In this document: piece after piece, positions 52,905-60,537 of the stretch
How positions within the stretch are numbered: the first letter of the stretch is position 1
Layout of the letters: each line of letters begins with the position of its first letter
Notes under the pieces: model-generated
The model's input: the letters and a program-made list of their open reading frames with translations, nothing else
The model's database searches: none
Told to the model about the DNA's origin: nothing
Program-made: the position numbers and the translations under genes
From: an uncultured Sphingomonadaceae bacterium
GTDB lineage: Bacteria > Pseudomonadota > Alphaproteobacteria > Sphingomonadales > Sphingomonadaceae
Direction of reading: 5' to 3'
NCBI GenBank assembly: GCA_947497455.1
Contig: CANMGU010000001.1
Location: 1,178,001 to 1,242,000, forward strand
DNA length: 64,000 nt

Positions 52905-53311
52905 GGTCCCGCAGGCGCCCCATTGTTCTTGTTCATCTGAATTTGTAACTCTGTCGCTTCTTCGATCGTAAAACCACCGGATATCTGGGCCGTGCGACCG
53001 TAGATATATTCATTCAAAATTGGCACGCTCAACAGACGGCCCTCGAAGCAGAGAGCAAATCTTTTGCCGAGGCGGCCTTTCTGAACGGAGGCAAATTTGG
53101 CATAGCCGGTTTCTGAAAAAACAATATTGAGAACCGGCTCGTTACTATAGGAACCAAAGCCGACCTCGGCTGAACTGATGTCAGAAGGGGTAAGACGCAA
53201 CTCGTAATTCTGTATGGGCTGTCCGGAACAATCATGCTCATAGCCGGGTTCGTCAACTTCAACTTCCTGAACATCAGGTCCTGTAATGAGAAGCAGAACG
53301 GCCCAGATCAT
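52901..53311 (-). CDS. Orphan SecD-like P1-head domain protein
   Basis: A 136-residue, probably exported protein (short hydrophobic start MIWAVLLLITGP). Its body matches the periplasmic head subdomain of SecD: PVLNIVFSETGYAKF, KRFALCFEGRLLSVPI and GRTAQISGGFTIEEATEL. SecD uses this domain to help pull proteins out of the translocon; here it stands alone without membrane segments. Two Cys (HDCSG and LCFEG) could bridge. It overlaps sufE by 4 bases (ATGA). Confidence 0.7.
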   Translation of the reverse strand: MIWAVLLLITGPDVQEVEVDEPGYEHDCSGQPIQNYELRLTPSDISSAEVGFGSYSNEPVLNIVFSETGYAKFASVQKGRLGKRFALCFEGRLLSVPILNEYIYGRTAQISGGFTIEEATELQIQMNKNNGAPAGP

Positions 53312-53715
53312 GTCTGATACCGCTGTGCTGTTTCATTGATCAGCGCTATCATGTTGGGGATGCCCTGGGTGCGATTGGAACTGAGCTGATTTTTCAAATC
53401 AAACGGTGCCAATTTTTCGGCAATATCCGTTTTTAAAACCGCATCAATCGGTTGATCCTGGACGGTTTCGAGGACCAATGCGATGATGCCCTTGGTGATC
53501 GCAGCATTGCTGTCTGCCAGAAAGTGCAACCGCCCATCATCCTGGTTTGTCGGATAGACCCAGACCGAAGCTGAGCATCCGCGTACAAGTGTTGCGTCGG
53601 TTTTGAGGGCATCCGGCATAGGTTCCAGCTCTTTACCCAGATCAATCAGAAGCCGGTATCGGTCATCAGCTTCCAGAAATTCATATTCTTCTACAAGATC
53701 TTCAAATTTGCTCAT
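53308..53715 (-). CDS. SufE-family sulfur acceptor
   Basis: A 135-residue SufE protein. C47 in LVRGCSASVWVYP is the persulfide-accepting Cys; LADSNAAITKGIIALVLE and NLKNQLSSNRTQG-like blocks follow. SufE takes sulfur from a cysteine desulfurase for Fe-S cluster assembly. No other suf gene is near. A GC-rich hairpin lies directly before the ATG. Confidence 0.92.
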   Translation of the reverse strand: MSKFEDLVEEYEFLEADDRYRLLIDLGKELEPMPDALKTDATLVRGCSASVWVYPTNQDDGRLHFLADSNAAITKGIIALVLETVQDQPIDAVLKTDIAEKLAPFDLKNQLSSNRTQGIPNMIALINETAQRYQT

Positions 53716-53770
53716 CCCCGCCCGCTAGCAGGGCAGGGGATTCGCGTCATCCCTTTTTAGGGTCTGCTTG

Positions 53771-54001
53771 TTAAAGCTCTACTCCGGCAGCGATGGCCTC
53801 CAGCTTGCGGATGCGTTCCTTGAGGTCCGCGACCTCAATTCGCGACGTTGCGCTAGGGGGATTTTCTTCGCGCTGCTGCTCCAATTCCTTGGTTTTGAGC
53901 GCAATCCAGTCGCGCCATCCACGCAAGGCGATAAGGGAGACCGCCGTTAGTCCGATCAGGGTAAATGCAGCAGTCATCAGGTAAAAACTGGGTTCTGGCA
54001 T
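53771..54001 (-). CDS. Psp-associated small membrane/coiled-coil protein F
   Basis: The last and shortest (76 residues) of six consecutive small genes after pspC. One membrane helix (about 8-27, LMTAAFTLIGLTAVSLIAL), a basic-hydrophobic stretch (RGWRDWIALKTKELEQQREE) and a truncated form of the shared coiled coil (EVADLKERIRKLEAIAAG). It lacks the final E-I-E-x-L-R segment of its sisters. It lies 42 bases after gene E. Likely an inner-membrane protein with a cytoplasmic coiled coil. Confidence 0.7.
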   Translation of the reverse strand: MPEPSFYLMTAAFTLIGLTAVSLIALRGWRDWIALKTKELEQQREENPPSATSRIEVADLKERIRKLEAIAAGVEL

Positions 54002-54043
54002 GATGCTATCCTTCTTCTCTTCCTGCTTTCTTGAGGAACCGTC

Positions 54044-54304
54044 CTATTGGTCCCGCAATTTCTCAATTTCATTTTCGAGTTCGCGAGCGCCGCGATCATC
54101 GGTGGCGATTTTCTCCAGAACGGCAACGCGTTCCTTGAGATATTTGACTTCTTCGCGCAGTCGTCCGGCGTCGGGATCGACCAATGTTACCGGGTTGCCT
54201 TCTTCGTCTGATGCAATGCCATGCTTGGCCTGAATGCGGGTGCTGACCACTTTTCCAACCGTGATGACGATGATGATGGCGACAACCATTTCAAACGGGT
54301 TCAT
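54044..54304 (-). CDS. Psp-associated small membrane/coiled-coil protein E
   Basis: An 86-residue protein with one membrane helix (MNPFEMVVAIIIVITVGKVV), an A-K-H-G turn (RIQAKHGIASDEEG) and the shared coiled coil, here LKERVAVLEKIATDDRGARE then LENEIEKLRDQ. The A-K-H-G turn groups it with proteins A and B. Its coiled coil is nearly identical to that of protein D (ERVAxLEKIxTDxRGARELE), pointing to recent duplication or strong selection. Confidence 0.75.
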   Translation of the reverse strand: MNPFEMVVAIIIVITVGKVVSTRIQAKHGIASDEEGNPVTLVDPDAGRLREEVKYLKERVAVLEKIATDDRGARELENEIEKLRDQ

Positions 54305-54333
54305 TTATTCTATTCCCTCCAATTAAGTTCCGC

Positions 54334-54600
54334 TTAGCTGTCTTTCAGCTTCGCAATTTCACTTTCAAGTTCCCGCGCACCGCGCTCATCGGTCACTATT
54401 TTCTCCAATGTGGCAACGCGCTCTTTCAGATATTTCATGTCTTCATTCATCCGCCGACCATCTTCGCTTTCCGGAGCGCTTTTGCCGAGCAGCAGGAGCT
54501 CTTTTTGCTTGTCGATCATCTTGCTCTGGTGACTGGTCCATATCCACAGACCGCCAAGGCCAAATGGGGCAAGAGGAATCAGATATCCAAGCCAATCCAT
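54334..54600 (-). CDS. Psp-associated small membrane/coiled-coil protein D
   Basis: An 88-residue protein: membrane helix (YLIPLAPFGLGGLWIW), then the TSHQSKMIDKQKE segment shared with protein C, and the common coiled coil LKERVATLEKIVTDERGARE...SEIAKLKD. Its start shares a base with the stop of C (TGATG). The helix-then-coil layout resembles PspB, but it lacks PspB's N-P-D-W-R end. Confidence 0.75.
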   Translation of the reverse strand: MDWLGYLIPLAPFGLGGLWIWTSHQSKMIDKQKELLLLGKSAPESEDGRRMNEDMKYLKERVATLEKIVTDERGARELESEIAKLKDS

Positions 54601-54860
54601 CAGTTCAATTCCTTCATTTCCGGTTCGTCTCGCAGGTTTTCAATCTGTCCGGCAACATCAAAGCCTTTGTCCGTGACAATCCGTTCTAGAACTCTAACCC
54701 GCTGCTCCAATTGTTGGTTGCTGGCTGCATATTGTGCAGCCTTCTCGGCAGAAATCTCGGACTGCATCTTCAATATTTTCTGTTGATGACTGGTCCAGAT
54801 AGCGAATACGCCTACGCCAATGCCAGCAAAGGGGATCAACAAAGCAATATATTCTATCAT
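54600..54860 (-). CDS. Psp-associated small membrane/coiled-coil protein C
   Basis: An 86-residue protein with a membrane helix (IALLIPFAGIGVGVFAIW), TSHQQKILKMQSE and the shared coil (LEQRVRVLERIVTDKGFDVA then GQIENLRDEPEM). Ten bases after B and overlapping D by one base. C and D form the T-S-H-Q subgroup of the family. Confidence 0.75.
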   Translation of the reverse strand: MIEYIALLIPFAGIGVGVFAIWTSHQQKILKMQSEISAEKAAQYAASNQQLEQRVRVLERIVTDKGFDVAGQIENLRDEPEMKELN

Positions 54861-54870
54861 GTCGATCTCC

Positions 54871-55191
54871 TCAGTTCTTCGGTGCGCGCAACGCTTCGAT
54901 TTCGTTGGTTAACCGGTGGCTGTCATCGGTCACAATCCGTTCGACATTGGCGAGACGGTCTTTCATGGACCCGATTTCAGCGCGCAGCTCGGCATTTTCC
55001 TGGGTCAGCAATTTGACACGTTCCACCGCTTCATTGTCGGTTTTCGGATAAACTGCTTTGCCCCACTGATTTTCCAGTGGATAGCCGTTCTTAATGCGCA
55101 TCCAGGTTGTTATCACCCATCCCACGGTCACTGCGGTACAGGCAAATCCAATTGGCCATAAAATTGAGGGGTTTGCTAAAATGGCTTCCAT
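54871..55191 (-). CDS. Psp-associated small membrane/coiled-coil protein B
   Basis: A 106-residue protein: membrane helix (ILWPIGFACTAVTVGWVITTW), then MRIKNGYPLENQWGK and the coil MKDRLANVERIVTDDSHRLT-NEIEALR. The NGYPLE-x-x-WG segment matches protein A. Its start overlaps the stop of A by one base (TAATG). Confidence 0.75.
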   Translation of the reverse strand: MEAILANPSILWPIGFACTAVTVGWVITTWMRIKNGYPLENQWGKAVYPKTDNEAVERVKLLTQENAELRAEIGSMKDRLANVERIVTDDSHRLTNEIEALRAPKN

Positions 55192-55490
55192 TATCCCTTC
55201 TCCCGTAAAGCTTCGATTTCATCTGCCGTCCTTTTGGCAGGGTCGGTTGCGATCCGTTCCAGTACAGCGAGGCGTTCCTGCAGCCGATCGATTTTACCGA
55301 CCAGTTCCTCATTCTCATTGGAAAGCAATTCAATTTTGCGCTGAGCGTCTGGGTTACCTTTATCGGTTGATCCACCCCATTCATCTTCGAGCGGATAGCC
55401 ATGCTTAGCTCTGATCCAGTTATTTATGATCCAGCCCGCATAACAGACGGCGATGATCGCGATAACAAATCCCGGTCCACCCCAATTCAT
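55191..55490 (-). CDS. Psp-associated small membrane/coiled-coil protein A
   Basis: A 99-residue protein: membrane helix (GFVIAIIAVCYAGWIINNW), IRAKHGYPLEDEWGG and the coil LQERLAVLERIATDPAKRTA-DEIEALR. It is first of the six, 30 bases after pspC. The coil is closely similar to the C-terminus of PspC itself (RRLADMELYYTSSNSALS-NEIEQLR), which ties the family to the Psp system beyond simple gene order. Confidence 0.75.
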   Translation of the reverse strand: MNWGGPGFVIAIIAVCYAGWIINNWIRAKHGYPLEDEWGGSTDKGNPDAQRKIELLSNENEELVGKIDRLQERLAVLERIATDPAKRTADEIEALREKG

Positions 55491-55520
55491 ATCTAATCTC
55501 CCTTAAATCTCTCGTGTGTT

Positions 55521-55901
55521 CTAGCGCAGCTGCTCAATCTCGTTAGAGAGCGCGCTGTTGCTACTTGTGTAGTAAAGTTCCATGTCGGCGAGGCGGCGAT
55601 CTATCTCGCGAAAGCGGGATTTGACATCACGTGCCGTGCGGCGTGGTGACTGGCGGACGCCCTGCCAGAATTCCCGTTCCTCTTTGTCGCCATATAGTTC
55701 CATTGGTTTTGCGTCAGCGGACTTTGCAGCAATCCAATAGGCGACCAAGGTCCAGGGAAAAGCGAAGGTTACGGTTGCTATAACGGCTGCCAGTCTGACC
55801 CATACGACGTTGATGCCCGTATAGTCTGATATTCCGGCGCAAACACCACTCCATTTAGCCCGTTGCTTATCAAGATAGAATTTCGTGCGGGTTGAAGTCA
55901 T
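55521..55901 (-). CDS. pspC: Phage-shock protein C with extra coiled-coil end
   Basis: PspC is an inner-membrane sensor of envelope stress that recruits PspA with PspB. The 126-residue protein has the PspC domain (KWSGVCAGISDYTGINVVWVR, then AAVIATVTFAFPWTLVAYW) and a long C-terminus with a basic linker (QSPRRTARDVKSRFRE) and the coiled-coil module shared with the six downstream proteins. It follows pspB after 2 bases. Confidence 0.92.
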   Translation of the reverse strand: MTSTRTKFYLDKQRAKWSGVCAGISDYTGINVVWVRLAAVIATVTFAFPWTLVAYWIAAKSADAKPMELYGDKEEREFWQGVRQSPRRTARDVKSRFREIDRRLADMELYYTSSNSALSNEIEQLR

Positions 55902-55903
55902 GA

Positions 55904-56203
55904 CTAACGCCTTTCCTTTTTCAAAAGATTGTCGAAGTTTTCGAGTGTCGGTTTAGGATCCTTGCTAGGACCGGGAAGCGCAGCTTGACGCCAATCCGGA
56001 TTGTCCGCCGCCATGATCCGTTCGATCGTTTCCATACGGTCATCCAATTTGCGAGCCATGCTGTGAAGTTCATCCAGCAACTGCTCGTCTTCATTGGTAA
56101 TTGTGGCAGCAGTTTTCCATTTGGTGACATAGTGGAAGATGATCCACGGCAAACCGATGAACAGCATGCCGACAACGAATATCGGTACGAGTATGTTTTC
56201 CAT
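55904..56203 (-). CDS. pspB: Phage-shock protein B
   Basis: A 99-residue PspB: an N-terminal membrane helix (ILVPIFVVGMLFIGLPWIIF), HYVTKWK, then the cytoplasmic coil ARKLDDRMETIERIMAADNPDWR, whose N-P-D/N-W-R end is diagnostic of PspB. It is about 25 residues longer than E. coli PspB, with a Pro-rich tail (LPGPSKDPKPTLENFDNLL). Its start overlaps the pspA stop by one base. Confidence 0.92.
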   Translation of the reverse strand: MENILVPIFVVGMLFIGLPWIIFHYVTKWKTAATITNEDEQLLDELHSMARKLDDRMETIERIMAADNPDWRQAALPGPSKDPKPTLENFDNLLKKERR

Positions 56204-56874
56204 TATTTGTCACCTTTCTTCATGGCCGCCTTCATGGCTTCCAGTTCATCATCAACTTTGTCGCTGCTTTCGAGCGCAGCAATTTGGTTTTCGAGCGTTT
56301 CCGGTTCACCGCCCATGGTTAGCGCATCGGCACGGCCCTCGGCCTGGTCCACCTGACGTTCCAGATATTCAAATTTTGAAAATGCATCATGAACTTTGTC
56401 GCCATTATACATTTCGCGGATTTTGTAACGGTTTTCCGCACTTTCGAGCCGGTTAACCAGGCTGCTCTGGCGAGAGCGTGCTTCCTGTAGTTTCTTTTGC
56501 AGCTTGGCGATGTCGCCTTCCGAAGCGCGTAAGGCATCGTCTAGCACCTGTATCTCTACCGTAAGCTGTTCGGCCATATCAGCGGCTTTGCGTTTTTCGA
56601 TCAACGCCGCCTTGGCGAGATCTTCCCGGCCTTTGGATAGTGCCAGTTGCGCTTTCTCATTCCAGTCTTCGGTGAGCTGGTTCAACTTATCAATATGCCG
56701 GCGCATTTCCTTTTGATCCGCAATGGTGCGGGCAGCAGAAGCGCGGACTTCAACAAGGGTTTCTTCCATTTCCAGGATGATCATACGGATCAACTTGGAT
56801 GGATCCTCCGCCTTATCGAGCATGTCCGTAACATTGGCAGCGATGATATCGCGTGTTCTTGAAAAAATACCCAT
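56203..56874 (-). CDS. pspA: Phage-shock protein A
   Basis: PspA is the ESCRT-III-like effector that binds stressed inner membrane and also inhibits PspF. The 223-residue protein starts MGIFSRTRDIIAANVTDMLDKAEDP and is almost wholly helical (LEMEETLVEVRASAARTIADQ, AALIEKRKAADMAEQL). The ATG at 56874 has CCGGAG 7 bases upstream; a longer frame upstream has no support. About 150 bases separate it from the small first gene of the operon. Confidence 0.96.
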   Translation of the reverse strand: MGIFSRTRDIIAANVTDMLDKAEDPSKLIRMIILEMEETLVEVRASAARTIADQKEMRRHIDKLNQLTEDWNEKAQLALSKGREDLAKAALIEKRKAADMAEQLTVEIQVLDDALRASEGDIAKLQKKLQEARSRQSSLVNRLESAENRYKIREMYNGDKVHDAFSKFEYLERQVDQAEGRADALTMGGEPETLENQIAALESSDKVDDELEAMKAAMKKGDK

Positions 56875-56968
56875 GGTTAAACTCCGGTAGTTGCTAGCAT
56901 TGTGCCTGGAATGGTTCGAACGTTCAGGCTGGTCTTCGGTAAAATCTACGTCTTCAATCTGGAAAGGT

Positions 56969-57013
56969 GGCCGGGACCGAACTTCGGCAAGGGGGAAAGA
57001 AGGGGTCCCGGCC
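56969..57013 (-). other. Intercistronic stem-loop before pspA
   Basis: GGCCGGGACC (56969-56978) and GGTCCCGGCC (57004-57013) form a perfect 10-bp GC-rich stem with a 25-base loop. It lies between the first small gene and pspA and lacks a T-run, so it probably protects or partly attenuates the transcript, tuning the ratio of the small protein to PspA. Confidence 0.5.
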
Positions 57014-57023
57014 ATTTCGCCTG

Positions 57024-57206
57024 TCACGCTTTATAGCTGACAGTTGGGGAAATTGTACCATCTTCTGAGATGGTCGGGCCTTGCGCTTCAGCAGGACCAA
57101 CGGCGCTGATCAAAATCGTCAGGCTGAACAACAAGACTGAAATGATGGCAGAAACATCGGTTCTGCTTAAATTCATTGATTTGCCTGTTTTCGTAGTTGC
57201 TGACAT
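57024..57206 (-). CDS. Small exported protein, first gene of the psp operon
   Basis: A 60-residue protein with a very good ribosome binding site (GGAGGA, 6 bases before the ATG). It has a basic start, one hydrophobic segment (about 19-36, AIISVLLFSLTILISAVG) ending in PAEAQ, a plausible signal-peptidase site, and a short polar tail (GPTISEDGTISPTVSYKA). It lies between the sigma-54 promoter and pspA, so it would be induced with the system. I know no family for it. If cleaved, the mature peptide would be only about 20 residues. Confidence 0.65.
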   Translation of the reverse strand: MSATTKTGKSMNLSRTDVSAIISVLLFSLTILISAVGPAEAQGPTISEDGTISPTVSYKA

Positions 57207-57258
57207 TTTGTCCTCCGTTTGGTCGATTTTCAGTCCCTTTCGGGTTCGAAACTAACAT

Positions 57259-57275
57259 TGCAGGAGGCGTGCCAA
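57259..57275 (-). promoter_or_regulatory. Sigma-54 promoter of the psp operon
   Basis: On the minus strand TTGGCACGCCTCCTGCA (57275 to 57259) matches the sigma-54 consensus, with GG and GC separated by exactly 10 bases. It points toward the small first gene and pspA, and away from the divergent pspF, whose product activates sigma-54 promoters. The AT-rich sequence upstream (57280-57330) is the expected place for PspF and IHF binding. Confidence 0.8.
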
Positions 57276-57373
57276 TTTTATAAAGCATTGATATATATAG
57301 ATATAATAAAATTTTACCAAAATGAACATGGTATTAATTGCTATTTATTGGGAAATTGCACTATGTATTGGCC

Positions 57374-58429
57374 ATGGAGCGCGAAAATCAATTTATCGGA
57401 GAGTCCGGAGCCTTTCTAGATGCGGTGGAAAAAGCCAGCCGCGCGGCTGCTTTGGACCGTCCTGTCCTTGTTATCGGGGAGCGCGGGACAGGTAAAGAGC
57501 TGATCGCCGAACGGCTTCATCGCCTAAGTATGCGCTGGGATGGTCCGCTGGTCACGCTGAACTGCGCTGCCATGCCAGAAACTCTGATCGAGGCCGAGCT
57601 GTTCGGTCATGAAGCTGGTGCTTTTACTGGTGCAACCAAAAATCGAGTGGGGCGTTTTGAGGAGGCAGATGGTGGTACATTGTTTCTCGACGAACTGGGT
57701 ACCTTGTCTTCCGCTGCACAGGAGCGATTGCTTCGCGCAGTAGAATATGGAGAGATCACCCGAATAGGGTCGTCACGACCACAGCGGGTTGATGTGCGGA
57801 TTGTCGCGGCAACCAATGCCGATCTGCCCAAAATGGCTGAGGAAGGGAAGTTTCGAGCGGATTTGCTCGATCGCTTGTCTTTCGAGGTCGTTACGCTTCC
57901 GCCGTTGCGATATCGTGAGGGTGACGTTCCTGTCCTGGCGGACTATTTTGGACGACGCATGGCTGCAGAGCTGGAGTGGGAGCAATGGCCTGGTTTCGGC
58001 CAATTGGCATCGGAAGCCCTGGCGCGCCATGAATGGCCAGGTAATGTTCGGGAACTCCGCAACGTGATTGAACGCGCTGTTTATCAATGGGGTGACTATA
58101 ATCGTCCTGTTGATCATATTGTTTTCGATCCATTTGAGTCGCCGTGGAAACCGAAAGAAATGCCCTCACGGCAATCCGCGCCAGTTGAAGCGAGCGTTTC
58201 ATCTGAGAAAAGTGATGCGGAACCCGCTCAACCATCTTCTCCGACTCCTGCAGCACCGGTTTATTCATCTGTCGATGATATGAAAGAAGCTGTCGAGGCT
58301 TTCGAAAAACGCATATTGGAAGCAGCTTTGGCCAAGTCCCGCTATAACCAGCGACAGACCGCTAAATCTCTCAATTTGACCTACGATCAGCTGCGCCATT
58401 CGCTCAAACGGCACGATTTGCTAGGATAG
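57374..58429 (+). CDS. pspF: Phage-shock operon transcriptional activator PspF
   Basis: A 351-residue sigma-54 enhancer-binding protein without a receiver domain, as in PspF. AAA+ motifs: Walker A GERGTGKE (35-42), the sigma-54-contacting GAFTGA loop (82-87), Walker B GTLFLDELG, and the arginine-finger region. A Pro/Ser-rich linker (about 265-295) leads to a Fis-type helix-turn-helix (YNQRQTAKSLNLTYDQLRHSL). The ATG at 57374 gives the usual PspF start. Divergent from the psp operon. Confidence 0.95.
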   Translation: MERENQFIGESGAFLDAVEKASRAAALDRPVLVIGERGTGKELIAERLHRLSMRWDGPLVTLNCAAMPETLIEAELFGHEAGAFTGATKNRVGRFEEADGGTLFLDELGTLSSAAQERLLRAVEYGEITRIGSSRPQRVDVRIVAATNADLPKMAEEGKFRADLLDRLSFEVVTLPPLRYREGDVPVLADYFGRRMAAELEWEQWPGFGQLASEALARHEWPGNVRELRNVIERAVYQWGDYNRPVDHIVFDPFESPWKPKEMPSRQSAPVEASVSSEKSDAEPAQPSSPTPAAPVYSSVDDMKEAVEAFEKRILEAALAKSRYNQRQTAKSLNLTYDQLRHSLKRHDLLG

Positions 58430-58530
58430 AATTCATAGCACTATCCGTATAAGGTTCGATAGGTGGTTCTCTTGAACGGAATGCCACAAACCTTATGTAA
58501 GTTATGCAAAACTAAGGGGTGTGAGGGCAT

Positions 58531-59889
58531 ATGAGTGAGCGCGGTGAGTCGGCAACCAAACGAAATCTATGGACCCGCGCACAGGATATGGCCCTCAAAG
58601 CTCCGCCTGAACGCAATCGCTATGTCGACTTTCTGAGGGCCTTTTCAATCCTTGCTGTCGTGATTGGTCATTGGCTGGTTGCTGCACCCTATATCGAGGA
58701 CGGGGTCGTGCAGGGCGGGCATCTATTGGGTATATTACCCTGGACACAATGGTTGACCTGGGGCTTTCAGGTCATGCCGGTATTTTTCCTTGTTGGTGGT
58801 TTTTCCCATGGACTTTCCTGGTCGGCCAATCTGCGCAACAATGGTTCCTATGCGGGATGGTTTACGGGGCGCCTGCGTCGATTGATCAATCCGGTATTGC
58901 CGCTTTTCCTGATCTGGACAATATTTGCCCTTTTCGGCACGGCGATGGGCGTGGATCGCAAGATCGTTGAACTCGCTGCACAACTGGCTTTGATCCCGGT
59001 TTGGTTTCTCGCGGTTTATCTGATGGTAGGGGCCGTCGTGCCTTACACATATGCTCTGTGGAAGCGCTTTGGGATGGCATCATTCTGGGGTCTGGTCGCG
59101 GGCGCGATAGCGATTGATGCGGCGACCTTTGCGCTGAATATGCCCTATGTGAATTTTGTGAACTTTGCCTTTATCTGGCTGGCAGTGCACCAATTGGGAT
59201 ATGCATGGAGCGAAGGTTATTTTGCCAAGCCAACCAAAGCGCTGATTTGGGGCATCGGCGGCTTGATTGCGCTTGGGCTGCTGGTCGCATTTGGTCCCTA
59301 TCCGATAGCCATGATCGGCGTACCAGGTGAACCGGTTAGCAACAGTATGCCGCCAACCATTGCCTTGTTGGCGCTTGGCATCGCGCAGACCGGACTGGTT
59401 CTCGCCTTGGAGCCAATGGGTCGACGGATGCTCGATAATATCAAAATTTGGACCGGCGTTGTCTTGCTGAATGGCATGATCATGACGACTTACCTCTGGC
59501 ATTTAACGGCGTTTGTATTGGTGATGGTTGCGGCCTGGTTACTCGGCGGTGTTGGTCTGGAGGTGGCTCCAGGCAGCGGTGCATGGTGGTTGGCGCGGCC
59601 AGTCTGGTTTGCGTTATATATTGCCGCCTTACTCCCGCTGATCATGATATTCGCAAAATATGAACAAGCCGGCACCGGCGGGCAGGGCGAGAGAGCTGAT
59701 CTGCCTCACTGGCGCTTGATCATTGGTCTGTTGCTAGTCTGCGCCGGCCTGGCAGCAACGGCAGCAATTAGCATTGCCAGCCCGCTTGGCGTTACTGGAG
59801 TACGACTATGGGTGGTGGCGATGCCCTTCATCGGCGCAGCGTTTATCGGCTTTGGTCCGGCTCACAAGCTGGCACGGCGGCTAAAATAG
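58531..59889 (+). CDS. Acyltransferase-3 family membrane protein
   Basis: A 452-residue integral membrane protein with ten or more hydrophobic helices. NRYVDFLRAFSILAVVIGHW is the first-helix signature of the acyltransferase-3 family (conserved R and H), and the VMPVFFLVGGFSH segment follows as usual. Such enzymes O-acetylate or acylate surface polysaccharides, lipids or antibiotics. The acceptor is unknown; it stands alone after pspF. Confidence 0.85.
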   Translation: MSERGESATKRNLWTRAQDMALKAPPERNRYVDFLRAFSILAVVIGHWLVAAPYIEDGVVQGGHLLGILPWTQWLTWGFQVMPVFFLVGGFSHGLSWSANLRNNGSYAGWFTGRLRRLINPVLPLFLIWTIFALFGTAMGVDRKIVELAAQLALIPVWFLAVYLMVGAVVPYTYALWKRFGMASFWGLVAGAIAIDAATFALNMPYVNFVNFAFIWLAVHQLGYAWSEGYFAKPTKALIWGIGGLIALGLLVAFGPYPIAMIGVPGEPVSNSMPPTIALLALGIAQTGLVLALEPMGRRMLDNIKIWTGVVLLNGMIMTTYLWHLTAFVLVMVAAWLLGGVGLEVAPGSGAWWLARPVWFALYIAALLPLIMIFAKYEQAGTGGQGERADLPHWRLIIGLLLVCAGLAATAAISIASPLGVTGVRLWVVAMPFIGAAFIGFGPAHKLARRLK

Positions 59890-59920
59890 TCTAGATCAGC
59901 GCTCGGTTGCTCTTGAACAA

Positions 59921-59949
59921 ATAAAAAAGAGGGCCCTAAAGCCCTCTTT
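59921..59949 (-). terminator. Intrinsic terminator after the PuuD-like gene
   Basis: AAAGAGGGC (59926-59934) pairs with GCCCTCTTT (59941-59949) around a 6-base loop; on the minus strand the stem runs into a T-rich run. It lies between convergent genes and could also slow transcription from the acyltransferase side. Confidence 0.75.
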
Positions 59950-59970
59950 CCGTAATTATTTATGGTCGAA

Positions 59971-60537
59971 CTAACCGCCGAGATTAGCGTTCACCATGCA
60001 GTAGAGCATCGGCAAGGACAGCAATGTATTTGTGCGTGAAGCTATCAAAGCAACCTTGGCCGCAGATGCCTTTGCATCCGCATCCGCTTCCACAATGCCC
60101 AAAACTTTTTTCTGGTTTGGCCAGATCAGAACCCATACATTGAAGGCCATGATCAGTGCCATCCACATGCCAATACCGATCAACAGATAGCCTTCCTGCA
60201 TCATCAGGGCCTGCTGCAGATAACCAGTCAGATGAGCGACGACCAATCCGGTTATCACCGTGAACAAAGCCGCCCAACGGAAGTAGAAGAGGGCGCTCGG
60301 CGCGATATGTTTAGACACTGCCGGTTTGGCTTCGTCAGGAATATTCGGCATTTGCGGAACCTGGACGAAGTTGAAATAATAGAGCAAGCCGATCCAGAGT
60401 ACGCCGAAAAATGTGTGCAGCCAACGGAACAGCCCATTTACCTGATCGCCCAGTGGACCGACGCCGACAATGATCAATATGGCGAGTATCAAACCCACCA
60501 GCATCACCAGATTCAGATTGCCAAATAACTTTGCCAT
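59971..60537 (-). CDS. PuuD-like (DUF989) membrane protein
   Basis: A 188-residue membrane protein with about five helices. GLFRWLHTFFGVLWIGLLYYFNFVQVP matches the membrane domain of the urate hydroxylase PuuD, whose longer members also carry a cytochrome c domain, absent here. Conserved His in helices could bind haem. The ATG at 60537 has GGGGAGA upstream. Without other purine genes near, urate oxidation is only one possibility. Confidence 0.75.
   Translation of the reverse strand: MAKLFGNLNLVMLVGLILAILIIVGVGPLGDQVNGLFRWLHTFFGVLWIGLLYYFNFVQVPQMPNIPDEAKPAVSKHIAPSALFYFRWAALFTVITGLVVAHLTGYLQQALMMQEGYLLIGIGMWMALIMAFNVWVLIWPNQKKVLGIVEADADAKASAAKVALIASRTNTLLSLPMLYCMVNANLGG

Noticed and set aside
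53716..53770. A terminator for the psp operon before sufE
   Set aside because: The GC-rich hairpin lies directly against the sufE start and has no T-run; sufE could be read through from the psp genes, which I cannot decide.
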